Source of the DNA: an uncultured Opitutaceae bacterium
Lineage (GTDB): Bacteria > Verrucomicrobiota > Verrucomicrobiia > Opitutales > Opitutaceae
DNA length: 64,000 bases
Direction: 5' to 3'
Assembly: GCA_937958045.1 (NCBI GenBank)
Contig: CALFXL010000005.1
Coordinates: 124,001-188,000 of the forward strand
In this document: positions 52,866-61,208 of the stretch, in pieces
Layout: every line of letters begins with the position of its first letter
How positions within the stretch are numbered: the stretch's first letter is position 1
The notes under the pieces: generated by a model
The model's input: the letters and a program-made list of their open reading frames with translations, nothing else
Told to the model about the DNA's origin: nothing
Databases searched by the model: none
Translations under genes and position numbers: made by a program

Positions 52866-53546
52866 TCAATCCCGCCGCGGAAACGTCGTCACCGCTGCGC
52901 GCACGCGAGCGATGGTCGCTTCGGGAAGATAACCCGCAAACGCGATCGTGGGCATCACCAGTGCGCGTTTGCCCAAAATCGTGCCGGGCTGAAGCACCGC
53001 ATTGCAGCCGACTTCCGCTTTGTCGCCAAGGATCGCGCCAAACTTTCGCAAGCCGGTTTCCATCACGCCTTCCGGCAGACGAATGCTGATCGGTTGTTGA
53101 TCGAGACGCAGATTCGAGAGGATCACGCCGGCACCGAGATGCGCGCCATTGCCCAGCACCGAATCGCCCACGTAGCTGAAATGCGGCACCTGCGCGCCAT
53201 CCATCAGCAGGCAGTTCTTAAATTCGCACGAGTTGCCGAGCACGCAGTTGGCGCCGACGATCACATTGCCGCGGATGTATGCGCCGGGACGAATCTCCGT
53301 GCCCGGTCCGATCCACGCCGGCCCGATAATCGTGGCCTGCGGCGGCAGTTTCACCGAGGGATCGATAAACACCGCGCCTTCGACGTGCACGCCTGGCGGC
53401 AACGCGCGTGTGAGCGGCGGAAAACTCACGGTCTTCAGCGCGACGCCGATTTGTCTCAACCACTCCCACGGAGCGACCTCGGCGGAGAAATGTGCGGAAA
53501 ACACCTGCAACGACGCGGGCAGGGCAAAGAGTTCGGAAGCTTTCAC
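52866..53546 (-). CDS. Left-handed beta-helix (hexapeptide) protein, GlmU C-terminal-like
   Basis: A 226-residue protein from GTG 53546 (VKASELFALPASLQVF); an in-frame GTG at 53570 is an alternative. Hexapeptide repeats are plain: VFIDPSVKLPPQATIIGPAWIG, IRPGAYIRGNVIVGANCVLGN, SVLGNGAHLGAGVILSN, AEVGCNAVLQPGTILG. This resembles sugar-nucleotide acyltransferase domains without the pyrophosphorylase half. No N-terminal nucleotidyltransferase motif is present. It may N-acetylate or regulate a sugar-nucleotide pathway. Follows a small frame and kdsA, both co-directional. Confidence 0.8.
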   Translation of the reverse strand: MKASELFALPASLQVFSAHFSAEVAPWEWLRQIGVALKTVSFPPLTRALPPGVHVEGAVFIDPSVKLPPQATIIGPAWIGPGTEIRPGAYIRGNVIVGANCVLGNSCEFKNCLLMDGAQVPHFSYVGDSVLGNGAHLGAGVILSNLRLDQQPISIRLPEGVMETGLRKFGAILGDKAEVGCNAVLQPGTILGKRALVMPTIAFAGYLPEATIARVRAAVTTFPRRD

Positions 53547-53582
53547 GCAGGCACAAAAAGCGGAAGCCACGCGGTTAACCAG

Positions 53583-53738
53583 TCAGGAGTTTTGCGAAGC
53601 GAAAGGATTGCCGTGGAGAATACATCTATGCGCGAACTCCACGACGGCGGTGGGGACGACGCACAGCATCGTCCGCCAACGGCGATCGACATCGTTGGTC
53701 TCGTTATCGATCGTGACGATTGCGGAGCCGCCGCCCAC
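53583..53738 (-). CDS. Candidate small protein (51 aa, GTG start) between kdsA and the beta-helix gene
   Basis: A 51-residue frame starting GTG at 53738 (VGGGSAIVTIDNETND) with continuation DVDRRWRTMLCVVPTAVVEFAH and end NPFASQNS. Codon third positions are GC-rich like the neighbours. It lies 37 bases after kdsA and 36 before the 53546 start. No family recognised. If rejected, this 200-bp gap holds nothing I can name. Confidence 0.4.
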   Translation of the reverse strand: MGGGSAIVTIDNETNDVDRRWRTMLCVVPTAVVEFAHRCILHGNPFASQNS

Positions 53739-53775
53739 CTCGCTGCCGTTTGAACGATCAACCGGTTCGCGTGGA

Positions 53776-54570
53776 TCAGCTGCGCACGATCTTCCAGATC
53801 GCGACACAGGTTTCAATCAGCGCAGGCAATTCCGACAGCGGCACCATGTTGGGTCCATCGCTGATCGCTTCGGCGGGATTGGGGTGTGTCTCTATGAACA
53901 AACCGTCCGCACCCGCGGCGAGCGCCGCTTTCGCGAGCGGCGGCACGAACTCGCGCTGGCCGCTGCTCTTGCCGCCACCAGCGCCGGGAAGCTGCACCGC
54001 GTGCGTGGCATCAAAAACCGTCGGCAGTCCGTTGCCCTTCATGATCGCGAACGACCGCATATCGACCACGAGGTTTTGATAACCGAACGTCGTGCCGCGC
54101 TCGGTCTGCCAGATTTCGGCGGCACGACCGTCGCGCAGCTTTCCGGTGACGTGCACCATTTCCTGCGGAGAAAGAAACTGACCTTTCTTCACATTGACCA
54201 CGCGTCCAGTCGCCGCGGCGGCGAGGAGCAAATCGGTTTGCCGACACAGAAAGGCGGGGATCTGCAGCACGTCGCACACTTCGGCGACGGGTTTCACCTG
54301 CGAGGTTTCGTGAATGTCAGTGAGACACGGAAAGCCATACTCGCGCTTGATGAGCGCGTGGAGTTTCAGCCCCTCCTCGAGTCCTGTGCCGCGCGGACCG
54401 GCGAGCGAGGTGCGGTTGGCTTTGTCGAACGATCCCTTGAACACGATGCGCACATCGGGTTGCGTGCGCTGGATCTCGGTCAGCGTCTCTGCGACGGCGC
54501 GGCAAACGCGCTCGTTTTCCAACGAGCAGGGACCGGCGATGAGCAGCAGTTTGTTGGGATCGTAGATCAT
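53776..54570 (-). CDS. kdsA: 3-deoxy-8-phosphooctulonate (Kdo-8-P) synthase
   Basis: A 264-residue aldolase-like enzyme that condenses PEP with arabinose 5-phosphate to make the Kdo precursor of lipopolysaccharide. Motifs GPCSLEN, KGSFDKANRTSLAGPRGTGLEEGLK, LTDIHE and DATHAVQLPGAGGGKSSGQREFV are present. The residue before SLEN is Cys in this protein (GPCSLEN), as in metal-dependent and metal-independent forms alike. Its presence indicates a Gram-negative LPS envelope. pyrG lies 148 bases upstream. Confidence 0.96.
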   Translation of the reverse strand: MIYDPNKLLLIAGPCSLENERVCRAVAETLTEIQRTQPDVRIVFKGSFDKANRTSLAGPRGTGLEEGLKLHALIKREYGFPCLTDIHETSQVKPVAEVCDVLQIPAFLCRQTDLLLAAAATGRVVNVKKGQFLSPQEMVHVTGKLRDGRAAEIWQTERGTTFGYQNLVVDMRSFAIMKGNGLPTVFDATHAVQLPGAGGGKSSGQREFVPPLAKAALAAGADGLFIETHPNPAEAISDGPNMVPLSELPALIETCVAIWKIVRS

Positions 54571-54684
54571 GCAGGCAATTTCACGAAAACGCGGGAGAAC
54601 GGAAGCGCGGAAAATGCGAAGCGCATGAACGCTTGCGAAAACGCATCACACGCCATCCACGCAGATCGCTGAAAAATCGGTTGC

Positions 54685-54713
54685 AAAAAAGCGCGCTAAC
54701 GAGGAGCGCGCTT
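54685..54713 (-). terminator. Rho-independent terminator after pyrG
   Basis: Stem AAGCGCGC / GCGCGCTT with a 9-base loop (arms 54706-54713 and 54689-54696 on the plus strand), followed on the minus strand by TTTTGC. It starts 6 bases after the pyrG stop. Confidence 0.82.
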
Positions 54714-54718
54714 CGAGA

Positions 54719-56377
54719 TTATTTCTTTTTCGCCGTTTTTCGGGCGGGTTTGACGGCCACCCGTTTCGCCGGCTTCTTTTTCGCGGCGCGCGATTGTTTC
54801 ACCGCCGCGGCGATGAAGGCCGCGAAAAGCGGATGCGGCGCGTTGGGCTTCGATTGAAACTCGGGGTGAAACTGCACCGCGACGAACCACGGGTGATCCT
54901 TGATCTCGACGATCTCAACGAGATTACGGCGCGGGTTGATGCCGCTGATGACCATGCCGGCGCGCTGGAGCTGGCCCACGTACGCATTGTTCACCTCGTA
55001 GCGGTGACGATGACGCTCGCGGATGCTCTCGCGACCGTAGGCTTTGGCGGCATTGCTGCCAGGCGTGAGCGCGCACTCGTAGCTGCCGAGTCGCATGGTG
55101 GCGCCCTTGTCGATGATCTTCTTCTGCTCCTCCATCATGTTGATGACGGGGTGCGGAGAGTTGACGTCGAACTCGGTGCTGTTCGCGCCGTGGAGTTTCA
55201 GAACGTTCCGCGCGTACTCGATGACCGCTATCTGCAGGCCGAGGCAGAGGCCATAATACGGGATCTTGTGCTCACGCGCATAACGCGCGGCGATGATCTT
55301 ACCCTCGGTACCACGATCGCCGAAACCGCCGGGAACAAGAATGCCATCCAGACCTTTCAAGAGCGACGTGCCGTTTTTCTTTTCGAGATCTTCGGCGTCG
55401 ATGCGGACGATCGAGACCTTGGCGTTGTTCGCGATGCCGGCGTGCGTGATCGATTCGTACACGGATTTATACGCGTCCTGGAGTTCGATGTATTTTCCAA
55501 CGACACCAATGCGAACCTCGTGCGCGGGGTTCTTCACGCGACGCACGATTTCTTCCCAAATATTTTTCTCCGGGCGCGGGTTTTTGAGACCGAAAAGTTC
55601 GACCACAAGATCGTCCATGCCCTCTTTCTGCAGCGCCAGCGGCAGCTCGTAGATCGAGCCGACGTCGCGACACTCGATCACGCCTTTGACCGGCACATTG
55701 CAGAACAACGAAAGTTTGTCGCGTAGGCCGTGGTCGAGTTCGTGATCGCAACGGCATACGAGGATGTGCGGCTGGATGCCGATTTCGCGCAGCTTCGCGA
55801 CCGATTGCTGCGTGGGCTTGGTCTTCAATTCACCCGCCGCGTTCAAATACGGGACGAGCGTGACGTGGATAAAAATGCAGTCGCGCGGTCCGACCTCGAG
55901 AGCGAACTGACGCATGGCTTCGAGGAACGGTAACCCTTCGATGTCACCCGTCGTGCCACCGATTTCGGTGATGAGGATGTCAACGTCTTTGGCCGCTTGA
56001 TAAATGCGTTCCTTGATCTCGTTGGTGACGTGCGGGATCACCTGCACGGTTTTGCCGAGATACGCGCCGCGACGCTCTTTCTGGATGACGCTCTCATACA
56101 CCTGGCCCGAAGTGAGGTTGTTGAGGCGCGAGAGTTTGCCGCTCGTGAAGCGCTCGTAGTGACCGAGGTCGAGGTCGGTTTCCGCACCATCTTCCAGCAC
56201 ATATACTTCACCGTGCTGGAACGGGCTCATCGTACCCGGATCGACGTTGAGATAAGGATCGAACTTCTGAATGCGCACCGTGAGCCCGCGCAGCTCGAGA
56301 AGCGCGCCGAGCGCTGCAGCCGTGAGTCCCTTGCCGAGGGAGGAAACGACGCCACCGGTGACAAAAATATACTTCAT
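54719..56377 (-). CDS. pyrG: CTP synthase
   Basis: A 552-residue enzyme that makes CTP from UTP, ATP and glutamine. Synthetase domain: MKYIFVTGGVVSSLGKGL, KFDPYLNVDPGTMSPFQHGEV, LDLGHYERF. Glutaminase domain: GILVPGGFGDRG, YYGLCLGLQIAV (nucleophile Cys), and the catalytic His-x-Glu in FHPEFQS. The start at 56377 is definite; the frame extends to 56908 with unrelated sequence. After the normal end the protein gains a tail of about 25 residues rich in Lys and Ala (KQSRAAKKKPAKR then KPARKTAKKK). Confidence 0.97.
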   Translation of the reverse strand: MKYIFVTGGVVSSLGKGLTAAALGALLELRGLTVRIQKFDPYLNVDPGTMSPFQHGEVYVLEDGAETDLDLGHYERFTSGKLSRLNNLTSGQVYESVIQKERRGAYLGKTVQVIPHVTNEIKERIYQAAKDVDILITEIGGTTGDIEGLPFLEAMRQFALEVGPRDCIFIHVTLVPYLNAAGELKTKPTQQSVAKLREIGIQPHILVCRCDHELDHGLRDKLSLFCNVPVKGVIECRDVGSIYELPLALQKEGMDDLVVELFGLKNPRPEKNIWEEIVRRVKNPAHEVRIGVVGKYIELQDAYKSVYESITHAGIANNAKVSIVRIDAEDLEKKNGTSLLKGLDGILVPGGFGDRGTEGKIIAARYAREHKIPYYGLCLGLQIAVIEYARNVLKLHGANSTEFDVNSPHPVINMMEEQKKIIDKGATMRLGSYECALTPGSNAAKAYGRESIRERHRHRYEVNNAYVGQLQRAGMVISGINPRRNLVEIVEIKDHPWFVAVQFHPEFQSKPNAPHPLFAAFIAAAVKQSRAAKKKPAKRVAVKPARKTAKKK

Positions 56378-56506
56378 CGCAGAGGGATATGAACCGGTGC
56401 GCAACCCTGACAAGCCAAACGTGCCTCCCCCGCACAAACCCTTGACAGGAAAGTCGATTTCCCCGCTTGCGCCGCCCTCCTTCCCCCGCCCACCATCCGC
56501 GCCCGC

Positions 56507-56890
56507 ATGCAATCGAAACCCCAACTTCTCGCCTGGATCACCTGCGACGGCGTCCACGTCGATCCCGGCTCTGGTAAACACACGCTGCTCGGCATCTTTT
56601 CCAATATCCGCGCGCGCCAATTCCCGGTCGTCCACCCGCATATGATGTGGTTCCTCTCGATCGCCGATGTGCCGCCCGGAGAACATAAACTGCGCATCTC
56701 CATGGGGCTCGACCCCACCAAACTCGCGCCGTTGATCGAGCGTCCGTTCAAGTCCGAGAGTCCGCTCCAGCGCATCAATCTCATCAACGATATCCGCAAT
56801 CTCACCTTCGCCGCTCCTGGCGATTACTCGTTGCTGATCGAAATCGACGACGAACCGCTGCTCATGACGAGCATCGCCGTCAGCAACTGA
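56507..56890 (+). CDS. DUF6941-like conserved protein (127 aa)
   Basis: A 127-residue soluble protein starting MQSKPQLLAWITCDGV. Conserved-looking pieces are CDGVHVDPGSGKHTLLGIFSNI, RARQFPVVHPHMMWF and a C-terminal strand GDYSLLIEIDDEPL. I believe this is the DUF6941 family of short beta-rich proteins; function unknown. Divergent from pyrG. Confidence 0.8.
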   Translation: MQSKPQLLAWITCDGVHVDPGSGKHTLLGIFSNIRARQFPVVHPHMMWFLSIADVPPGEHKLRISMGLDPTKLAPLIERPFKSESPLQRINLINDIRNLTFAAPGDYSLLIEIDDEPLLMTSIAVSN

Positions 56891-56944
56891 ACGTCCACTC
56901 AAGGTCACGCTCCGCGCTTTTCTGAAAACATCTCGTTAACGCCC

Positions 56945-57982
56945 ATGTCCGCCACGTCTTCCTCCACATCCGCTTCCTCCACATCGCTCGATCTCATCGG
57001 CGTCGGTTCGCCGATCATGGATCTCGTGGTGAATGTGTCCGACAGTTTCCTCGCGGAAACCCAGGGCGAAAAAGGCGGCATGGTCATGGTCGACGCCGAC
57101 GAGATGGCGCGCCTCGTGGCAAAACTTCCGCAGGCCCCCGCGGTGACCACCGGCGGCTCCGCGGCCAACACGCTTTTTAACGTCGCCCGCCTCGGTCTCA
57201 AAACGGCATTCGTCGGCAAGCTTGGCGCCGACGAACTCGCTCGCGTATATGAGGCACGTTTCGCCGCGGCCGGTGTCGCCACCGATCGTTTCAAACACGG
57301 CGCGGTACCCAACGGTTGCTGTCTCATTCTCACCACGCCCGATACGCAGCGCACGATGCGCACGTATCTGGGCGCGGCGATGACGTTGTCGCCGGACGAA
57401 ATTTCACCCGCCGACTTCGCCGGTGCACGCCATGTGCACATCGAAGGCTACGTCGTTTTCAACCGCGCACTGGCCGAAAAAATCATCGACTCCGCGCGCG
57501 CCGCGGGCTGCAGCATCGGGCTTTCGTTTGCGTCGTTTGAAGTCGTCGCCGCTTCGCGCGATTGGATTCTGAAACAACTCGAACGCGGCGTCGCCATCAG
57601 CTTCGCCAACGACGACGAAGCGCGCACACTCTTCCCCGATTTGCCGGCGGCTTCTCCCGAAGACTACGCCGCACACGCGCGCCGTCTCGCCAGTTACGGC
57701 GGAGTCGCCGCCGTCACGCTCGGCAAACACGGCGCCTGGCTCGCGCAGGCCGACCTCGTGCATCGCGTCGCGCCCGAAATCGTGGACGACGCGATCGATT
57801 CCAACGGCGCCGGCGATGCGTGGGCCGCAGGATTTTTATCCGCTTGGTTGCGCGGCAAACCGCTCGCGACTTGCGGCCGCATCGCGTCTCTACTCGGCGC
57901 CGAAACCGTGCGCCACATGGGACCGCTCATTCCCGAGCCGCAATGGCCGGCCGTCGCGGCTCGCATACAAGCGGTCCAATAA
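56945..57982 (+). CDS. PfkB-family sugar/nucleoside kinase
   Basis: A 345-residue ribokinase-fold kinase. N-terminal GSPIMDLVVNVSD, PfkB signature 1 (TGGSAANTLFNVARLG, KTAFVGKLGADELARVYE) and the ATP/anion-hole signature DSNGAGDAWAAGFLSAWL with catalytic Asp near residue 286 are visible. The layout and the NEA-like NDDEARTLF resemble adenosine kinase-type bacterial members; the substrate cannot be fixed. Stand-alone between convergent neighbours. Confidence 0.92.
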   Translation: MSATSSSTSASSTSLDLIGVGSPIMDLVVNVSDSFLAETQGEKGGMVMVDADEMARLVAKLPQAPAVTTGGSAANTLFNVARLGLKTAFVGKLGADELARVYEARFAAAGVATDRFKHGAVPNGCCLILTTPDTQRTMRTYLGAAMTLSPDEISPADFAGARHVHIEGYVVFNRALAEKIIDSARAAGCSIGLSFASFEVVAASRDWILKQLERGVAISFANDDEARTLFPDLPAASPEDYAAHARRLASYGGVAAVTLGKHGAWLAQADLVHRVAPEIVDDAIDSNGAGDAWAAGFLSAWLRGKPLATCGRIASLLGAETVRHMGPLIPEPQWPAVAARIQAVQ

Positions 57983-58016
57983 CGCGCTCAGCCTGCTCCC
58001 AACTCACCTTATCTTT

Positions 58017-58595
58017 TTAGATTTGCGCGCGCTGCTTGCTGGAGAGCTGCGCCGCAAGCGTCACCGGCAATGGATTGAGGCGGCGCTTGATCATTTTTTG
58101 GAAGAACAGGTTGTTCGGGATTTGCTGCAACCGGCCTTCTTCGTCCTGCAAGGTCGTATAAACGAAGTTCAGATCAACCACGCGGCCCTTGATCGGCTCG
58201 CCGGCGAATTCGATTTCGTCGCCGATATTAAAGGGCCGCGCAATCAGCATGATCACGGTGCAGGAGACATTACTCAATACGCTCCACACGGCCACGAAGC
58301 CGATGGCGATCATCGCCAGCACGGTCGAAACCACCGTCCACAATCCCGTGATCTCGATGCCGATCACACTCAGCACCAGGATCAACGCGATCAGCCAGAT
58401 CGTCCACGTAAGGATGCGGCGCACGGGAGCGAGCGTGTTGTGACTCAAGTGCGCGGAAGACGACGCCCAGTGGATCATCCGGCTCAGCACGAGATTCACG
58501 GCTGCGGCGCCGAGGATGATCGCAGCGACCACGGGCAGCGTGGACATCATCTGAGGCACAGCTTCACGCAGAAAGGATAGATCGAGGTTAGTCAT
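58017..58595 (-). CDS. Small MscS-type mechanosensitive channel
   Basis: A 192-residue membrane protein. Three helices are visible: VVAAIILGAAAVNLVLSRMI, ILTWTIWLIALILVL and LWTVVSTVLAMIAIGFVAVW, the last leading into the pore-like VLSNVSCTVIMLIARPFNIGDEIEFAG. A beta domain follows (GRVVDLNFVYTTLQDEEGRL, IPNNLFF). The C-terminal alpha/beta cage of MscS is missing, so this is a shortened member. Releases solutes under hypoosmotic shock. Confidence 0.9.
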   Translation of the reverse strand: MTNLDLSFLREAVPQMMSTLPVVAAIILGAAAVNLVLSRMIHWASSSAHLSHNTLAPVRRILTWTIWLIALILVLSVIGIEITGLWTVVSTVLAMIAIGFVAVWSVLSNVSCTVIMLIARPFNIGDEIEFAGEPIKGRVVDLNFVYTTLQDEEGRLQQIPNNLFFQKMIKRRLNPLPVTLAAQLSSKQRAQI

Positions 58596-58649
58596 GGTTT
58601 AAAGCGTAGGAGGCGTTCGATGTTTTCCGAGAACGCATCATAGGAACGG

Positions 58650-59117
58650 TCAAAGATTCGCGCCGTAACTGGGCGCTGCGGTTTCGGGCGCGCGGGATTT
58701 TTTCTCCAGCATCTCTTTCACCAAACGCTCGACCACTTCTCGCGGCGAGAGATTGAGCGACGCCGGACCGCTGTACACCGCCGTCGCCACGGGCTCGATC
58801 TGCCGGGTGTCTTCAACGAAGAGCTCGAGGCTGGTCATGTGCTTCTTAAAATCCCACGACCACCGATCGCGGTAGCTCACGACAACGTGGACATTGTCGG
58901 GCTTCAACGTCAGCGGACCGCACTCGGCGGCAAATCCGTGCGACTGTAACACCGCCACGATGAGACGATCGAGGCCGTTGTTGTCGTTGAGATTCGTCTT
59001 CACCCACCAGCGCTGGTAAGCGGCGATCTGCGTGCCCGGTGCCACGTTGGCTTGGTAGCTTGCACAGCCCGACCACACAACGAGAAGCAAAGGAAGCAGC
59101 AACCAGCGGATTTTCAT
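58650..59117 (-). CDS. Lipoprotein of unknown function
   Basis: A 155-residue lipoprotein starting MKIRWLLLPLLLVVW at 59117, with lipobox VWSGC. The mature part (QIAAYQRWWVKTNLND, LDRLIVAVLQSHGF, PDNVHVVVSYRDRWSWDF) recalls DUF4136-like envelope lipoproteins. The earlier ATG at 59162 precedes the signal and is rejected. Confidence 0.78.
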   Translation of the reverse strand: MKIRWLLLPLLLVVWSGCASYQANVAPGTQIAAYQRWWVKTNLNDNNGLDRLIVAVLQSHGFAAECGPLTLKPDNVHVVVSYRDRWSWDFKKHMTSLELFVEDTRQIEPVATAVYSGPASLNLSPREVVERLVKEMLEKKSRAPETAAPSYGANL

Positions 59118-59244
59118 GGCGCTTCCACCCATACGCAAAACTCCCGGCGTGCAAGTCCGCAACGCGCGCGTCCGCCTCCACGCCCTTTATATGTCAGGAA
59201 AAACAATCGCCGCGAACGCCCGCTTGGTTCACTGCTCGGAGGTC

Positions 59245-60504
59245 ATGCGCATTCCCCGTTTAATCGCTTTCCGTTCTGCCTGGATGCTCGCGCTGGCCTT
59301 CGCTGGCGCTTCGGCCGTTCTCGCTGCCCCACCCGCGACTCATCACGGATTTTCTGTCGAACGTCTCCAACGTCTCGACGCCGCGATCGAGGGCGAAATC
59401 GCCCGCAATCGTTTGCCCGGCGCGATCATGTACGTCGCCCGCGAGGGTCAACCGGTGCATCTGAAATGCTACGGTTTTCAAGATATCGAAAACCAACGCC
59501 CCATGCAGGAGGACGCCATTTTCCGCATCGCTTCGATGAGCAAGGCCGTCACCACCGTCGCCGTCATGATGCTCTACGAGGAGGGCCATTTCATGCTGAA
59601 AGATCCGGTGTCGAAATACCTCCCGGCATTCGCGAATCCTGTCGTCGCCGTGCCCGCGCCCGACGGCAACGGCTACGTCACCGAAAAGGCGCGCCGTCCC
59701 ATAACCATTCGCGATCTGCTCTGTCACACCGCCGGCCTCACCTACGGCTACGGCATCGCGCGCGATGCGTATAAACAAGCCGGTCTCACGCACTGGTATC
59801 TCGTCGGCAATAACGAAACCATCGCCCAAGTCGTGGACCGCCTCGCCACGCTGCCTTTGCACGGTCATCCGGGCGAATCGTGGCAATACGGTTACGCGAC
59901 CGATGTCCTCGGACGTTTGGTCGAAGTGCTTTCCGGTCAACCGCTCGATCAGTTCATCGAGCAGCGCATCACTCGTCCGCTCGGCATGCACGACACGCAC
60001 TTTTTCCTGCCGCCCGAAAAAGCCAGCCGACTCGCCAACGTCTACGGTCTCGAAAACGACAAACTCGTGCTCAAAGAAACCGCGGCCAACAGCGATTTCA
60101 TCCACGGTCCGCGCAAATGTTTTTCCGGCGGCGCCGGCCTGCTCTCCACCACGCGCGACTACGCGCGTTTTCTGCAGATGCTCCTCAATGATGGCGAACT
60201 CGATGGCGTGCGTCTGCTCGCACCCAAAACCGTCGAGCTCATGCGCTCCAACCACACGGGCGATAAATATCTCGGTGAAGGCGACGGCTTCGGACTCGGT
60301 TTCTGGGTCATCGATCAGCCGGGCAAAGTCGGCGAGATCGGTTCATCCGGCGCTTACGGTTGGGGCAGCGCCTACTTCCCGCAGTACGCCGTCGATCCGA
60401 AGGAGCGTCTCGTCATCTTGTTTATGACGCAGCTGATGCCCGACGGCGGTTCCAAACTCAATCACCGCGTCAAACAACTCACTTATCAGGCGTTGATCGA
60501 ATAA
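59245..60504 (+). CDS. Serine hydrolase of the class C beta-lactamase / penicillin-binding fold
   Basis: A 419-residue secreted hydrolase with a signal peptide (MRIPRLIAFRSAWMLALAFAG to LAA). The nucleophile motif is SMSK (Ser97, Lys100), a second site is QYGYATD, and the third lies near GAYGWGSAYFP. Relatives are esterases, D-aminopeptidases or peptidoglycan-modifying enzymes rather than true beta-lactamases. The start at 59245 follows a GGAGG 4 bases upstream; the upstream frame to 59116 is not used. Confidence 0.92.
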   Translation: MRIPRLIAFRSAWMLALAFAGASAVLAAPPATHHGFSVERLQRLDAAIEGEIARNRLPGAIMYVAREGQPVHLKCYGFQDIENQRPMQEDAIFRIASMSKAVTTVAVMMLYEEGHFMLKDPVSKYLPAFANPVVAVPAPDGNGYVTEKARRPITIRDLLCHTAGLTYGYGIARDAYKQAGLTHWYLVGNNETIAQVVDRLATLPLHGHPGESWQYGYATDVLGRLVEVLSGQPLDQFIEQRITRPLGMHDTHFFLPPEKASRLANVYGLENDKLVLKETAANSDFIHGPRKCFSGGAGLLSTTRDYARFLQMLLNDGELDGVRLLAPKTVELMRSNHTGDKYLGEGDGFGLGFWVIDQPGKVGEIGSSGAYGWGSAYFPQYAVDPKERLVILFMTQLMPDGGSKLNHRVKQLTYQALIE

Positions 60505-60544
60505 ACGTCGTTCAACGTCCCACCCCGTTTCGCGCGTTCGGCGC

Positions 60545-61192
60545 TCAATAACGCCAGCGCGCAAACGGTCCCGAATGCCACCCGAATCGGTAAGGTGGCG
60601 GGCACCACCAGCCGTCACCTTCAACGACGGAATAAATAAACGAAACCGACGAGCCGGTCTTCGGATTCACCTGCGACACGCCGATCGTTCCGGCTTTGTA
60701 TTCGCGGTCGCCGCTGCCCCAGCCGTATTCCAGCTGCACGAAACCGTGCGTTTCCCACGTCGTGCGTTTCGTTTTGATGTCGTTCTCGCCTGGAGCTCGG
60801 ACCGCGACCGTCGACATCTGCACCGGACGATTCGCCAACGCGCGCGCGATCAAGCGGTCCATCTGATATTTCTCCGCCACGCTCAGGCGCGCGAGCCCGG
60901 CTTGCCGACGTTCCTCGTCCGTCCGACGCGCGATAAATGTTCCGGCAAATCCCGTCACATCTCCCTGCTGCGCGAGGCGAATTTCTTTGGTGGCCAACGC
61001 ATCGAGCGCGATCCGTTCTTCGGGGGTCAGTTTATCAAAACCCACCGACGTGCGTTCCTCCGGGCTGAGGCTCGTCCAAAATTCTCCCGCCGGCACAATC
61101 TCAATCGTTGCGTCTACAACCGCCTCTTCAGCGCCCGCTGTATTCAGCGCAGCCATACAAGCGAGAAACGCGATGAGGATGGTCCGGTTCAT
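60545..61192 (-). CDS. Secreted protein with Trp-rich C-terminus
   Basis: A 215-residue exported protein: signal MNRTILIAFLACMAALNTAGAEE, a helical middle (FWTSLSPEERTSVGF, LTPEERIALDALATKEIRLA) and a C-terminal stretch rich in Trp, Gly and aromatic residues (WWCPPPYRFGWHS, then FARWRY). No family recognised; a surface or matrix-binding role is only a guess. Convergent with the serine hydrolase; the next upstream gene is rlmN. Confidence 0.75.
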   Translation of the reverse strand: MNRTILIAFLACMAALNTAGAEEAVVDATIEIVPAGEFWTSLSPEERTSVGFDKLTPEERIALDALATKEIRLAQQGDVTGFAGTFIARRTDEERRQAGLARLSVAEKYQMDRLIARALANRPVQMSTVAVRAPGENDIKTKRTTWETHGFVQLEYGWGSGDREYKAGTIGVSQVNPKTGSSVSFIYSVVEGDGWWCPPPYRFGWHSGPFARWRY

Positions 61193-61208
61193 GAATCGAT
61201 GTGAGACC

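Noticed and set aside
56378..56908. Upstream extension of pyrG
   Set aside because: It runs antisense through the DUF6941-like gene; MKYIFVTGG at 56377 is the true start.
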